Source: Kibdelosporangium sp. MJ126-NF4 (GTDB taxonomy: Bacteria > Actinomycetota > Actinomycetes > Mycobacteriales > Pseudonocardiaceae). Taken from it: a stretch of 64,000 bases of DNA. Made by a program: the position numbers and the translations under genes. A model generated the notes under the pieces. That model made no database searches and was not told the origin of the DNA. It saw only the letters and a list, made by a program, of their open reading frames with translations. Positions 61,254 through 64,000 of this stretch are shown here, piece by piece (position 1 is the stretch's first letter; the number at the start of each line of letters is the position of its first letter). The stretch lies in assembly GCF_000826545.1 (NCBI RefSeq), contig NZ_CDME01000008.1, positions 186,001-250,000 of the forward strand, read 5' to 3'.

Positions 61254-64000
<2,747 letters not shown>

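Overview
The window reads as a core-chromosome segment of a high-GC actinomycete, most likely of the order Pseudonocardiales. The reasons are strong G/C third-position bias, frequent GTG starts, 4-nt GTGA/ATGA gene overlaps, a complete actinobacterial division/cell-wall cluster (murF...murG-murC-ftsQ-ftsZ-pgeF-yggS-sepF-yggT-divIVA), a eukaryote-like long IleRS behind an actinobacterial T-box, a SAM-IV riboswitch, a DnaE1-type replicase, and biotin genes arranged bioD-bioB-small Cys protein-DUF2567 much as in mycobacteria. The genus is inference. No tRNA, rRNA, CRISPR array, transposase, integrase or phage gene was seen.

Layout. 1-13.1 kb: peptidoglycan precursor synthesis and divisome operon, entered inside murF and ending with divIVA. 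13.1-20.8 kb: a membrane/Cys-cluster protein, T-box plus ileS, a penicillin-binding protein, a secreted pyroglutamyl-peptidase-like protein, DUF167. 20.8-25.7 kb: K+/H+ antiporter, SAM-IV riboswitch with a cysteine-desulfurase-like enzyme, a membrane protein, an AraC/VOC pair. 25.8-28.5 kb: lspA-rluD and a convergent proline-rich regulator-like protein. 28.6-34.0 kb: a carbohydrate ABC transporter facing a secreted GH18 protein. 34.0-40.9 kb: uridine-kinase-like gene, dnaE1, an unknown gene, bioA. 40.9-45.2 kb: a three-gene oxidoreductase/DUF993/TIM-barrel cassette divergent from its LacI regulator. 45.2-48 kb: bioD-bioB-bsaP-DUF2567. 48-51.7 kb: TetR, 14-TM exporter, serine hydrolase. 51.7-59.4 kb: LON-domain protein, NrtR, nadA-nadB-nadC, a peptide-type binding lipoprotein and a class V PLP enzyme. 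59.4-61.3 kb: ArsR/SRPBCC pair and an unknown protein. 61.3-64 kb: hisD-hisC-hisB, cut by the window end.

Regulation visible in the DNA includes two riboregulators (ileS T-box, SAM-IV), an NrtR dyad in the nrtR/nadA divergent promoter, exact 13-nt LacI dyads on both sides of lacI, a TetR dyad, and an ArsR dyad inside a leaderless promoter. A family of long hairpin repeats (arms CGTGAGTG.../...CACTCACG) occurs at four gene ends, twice as inverted pairs.

The most interesting observations are: the hairpin family; a structured ~55-residue in-frame insert in MurD; a probable ATT start for murG; the LacI cassette sitting within the biotin genes; the Cys-to-Ser replacement in the secreted C15-like protein; a SAM-IV switch on a desulfurase-like enzyme; and an unassigned protein upstream of hisD. 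Everything here is by eye from sequence; no similarity search was run.
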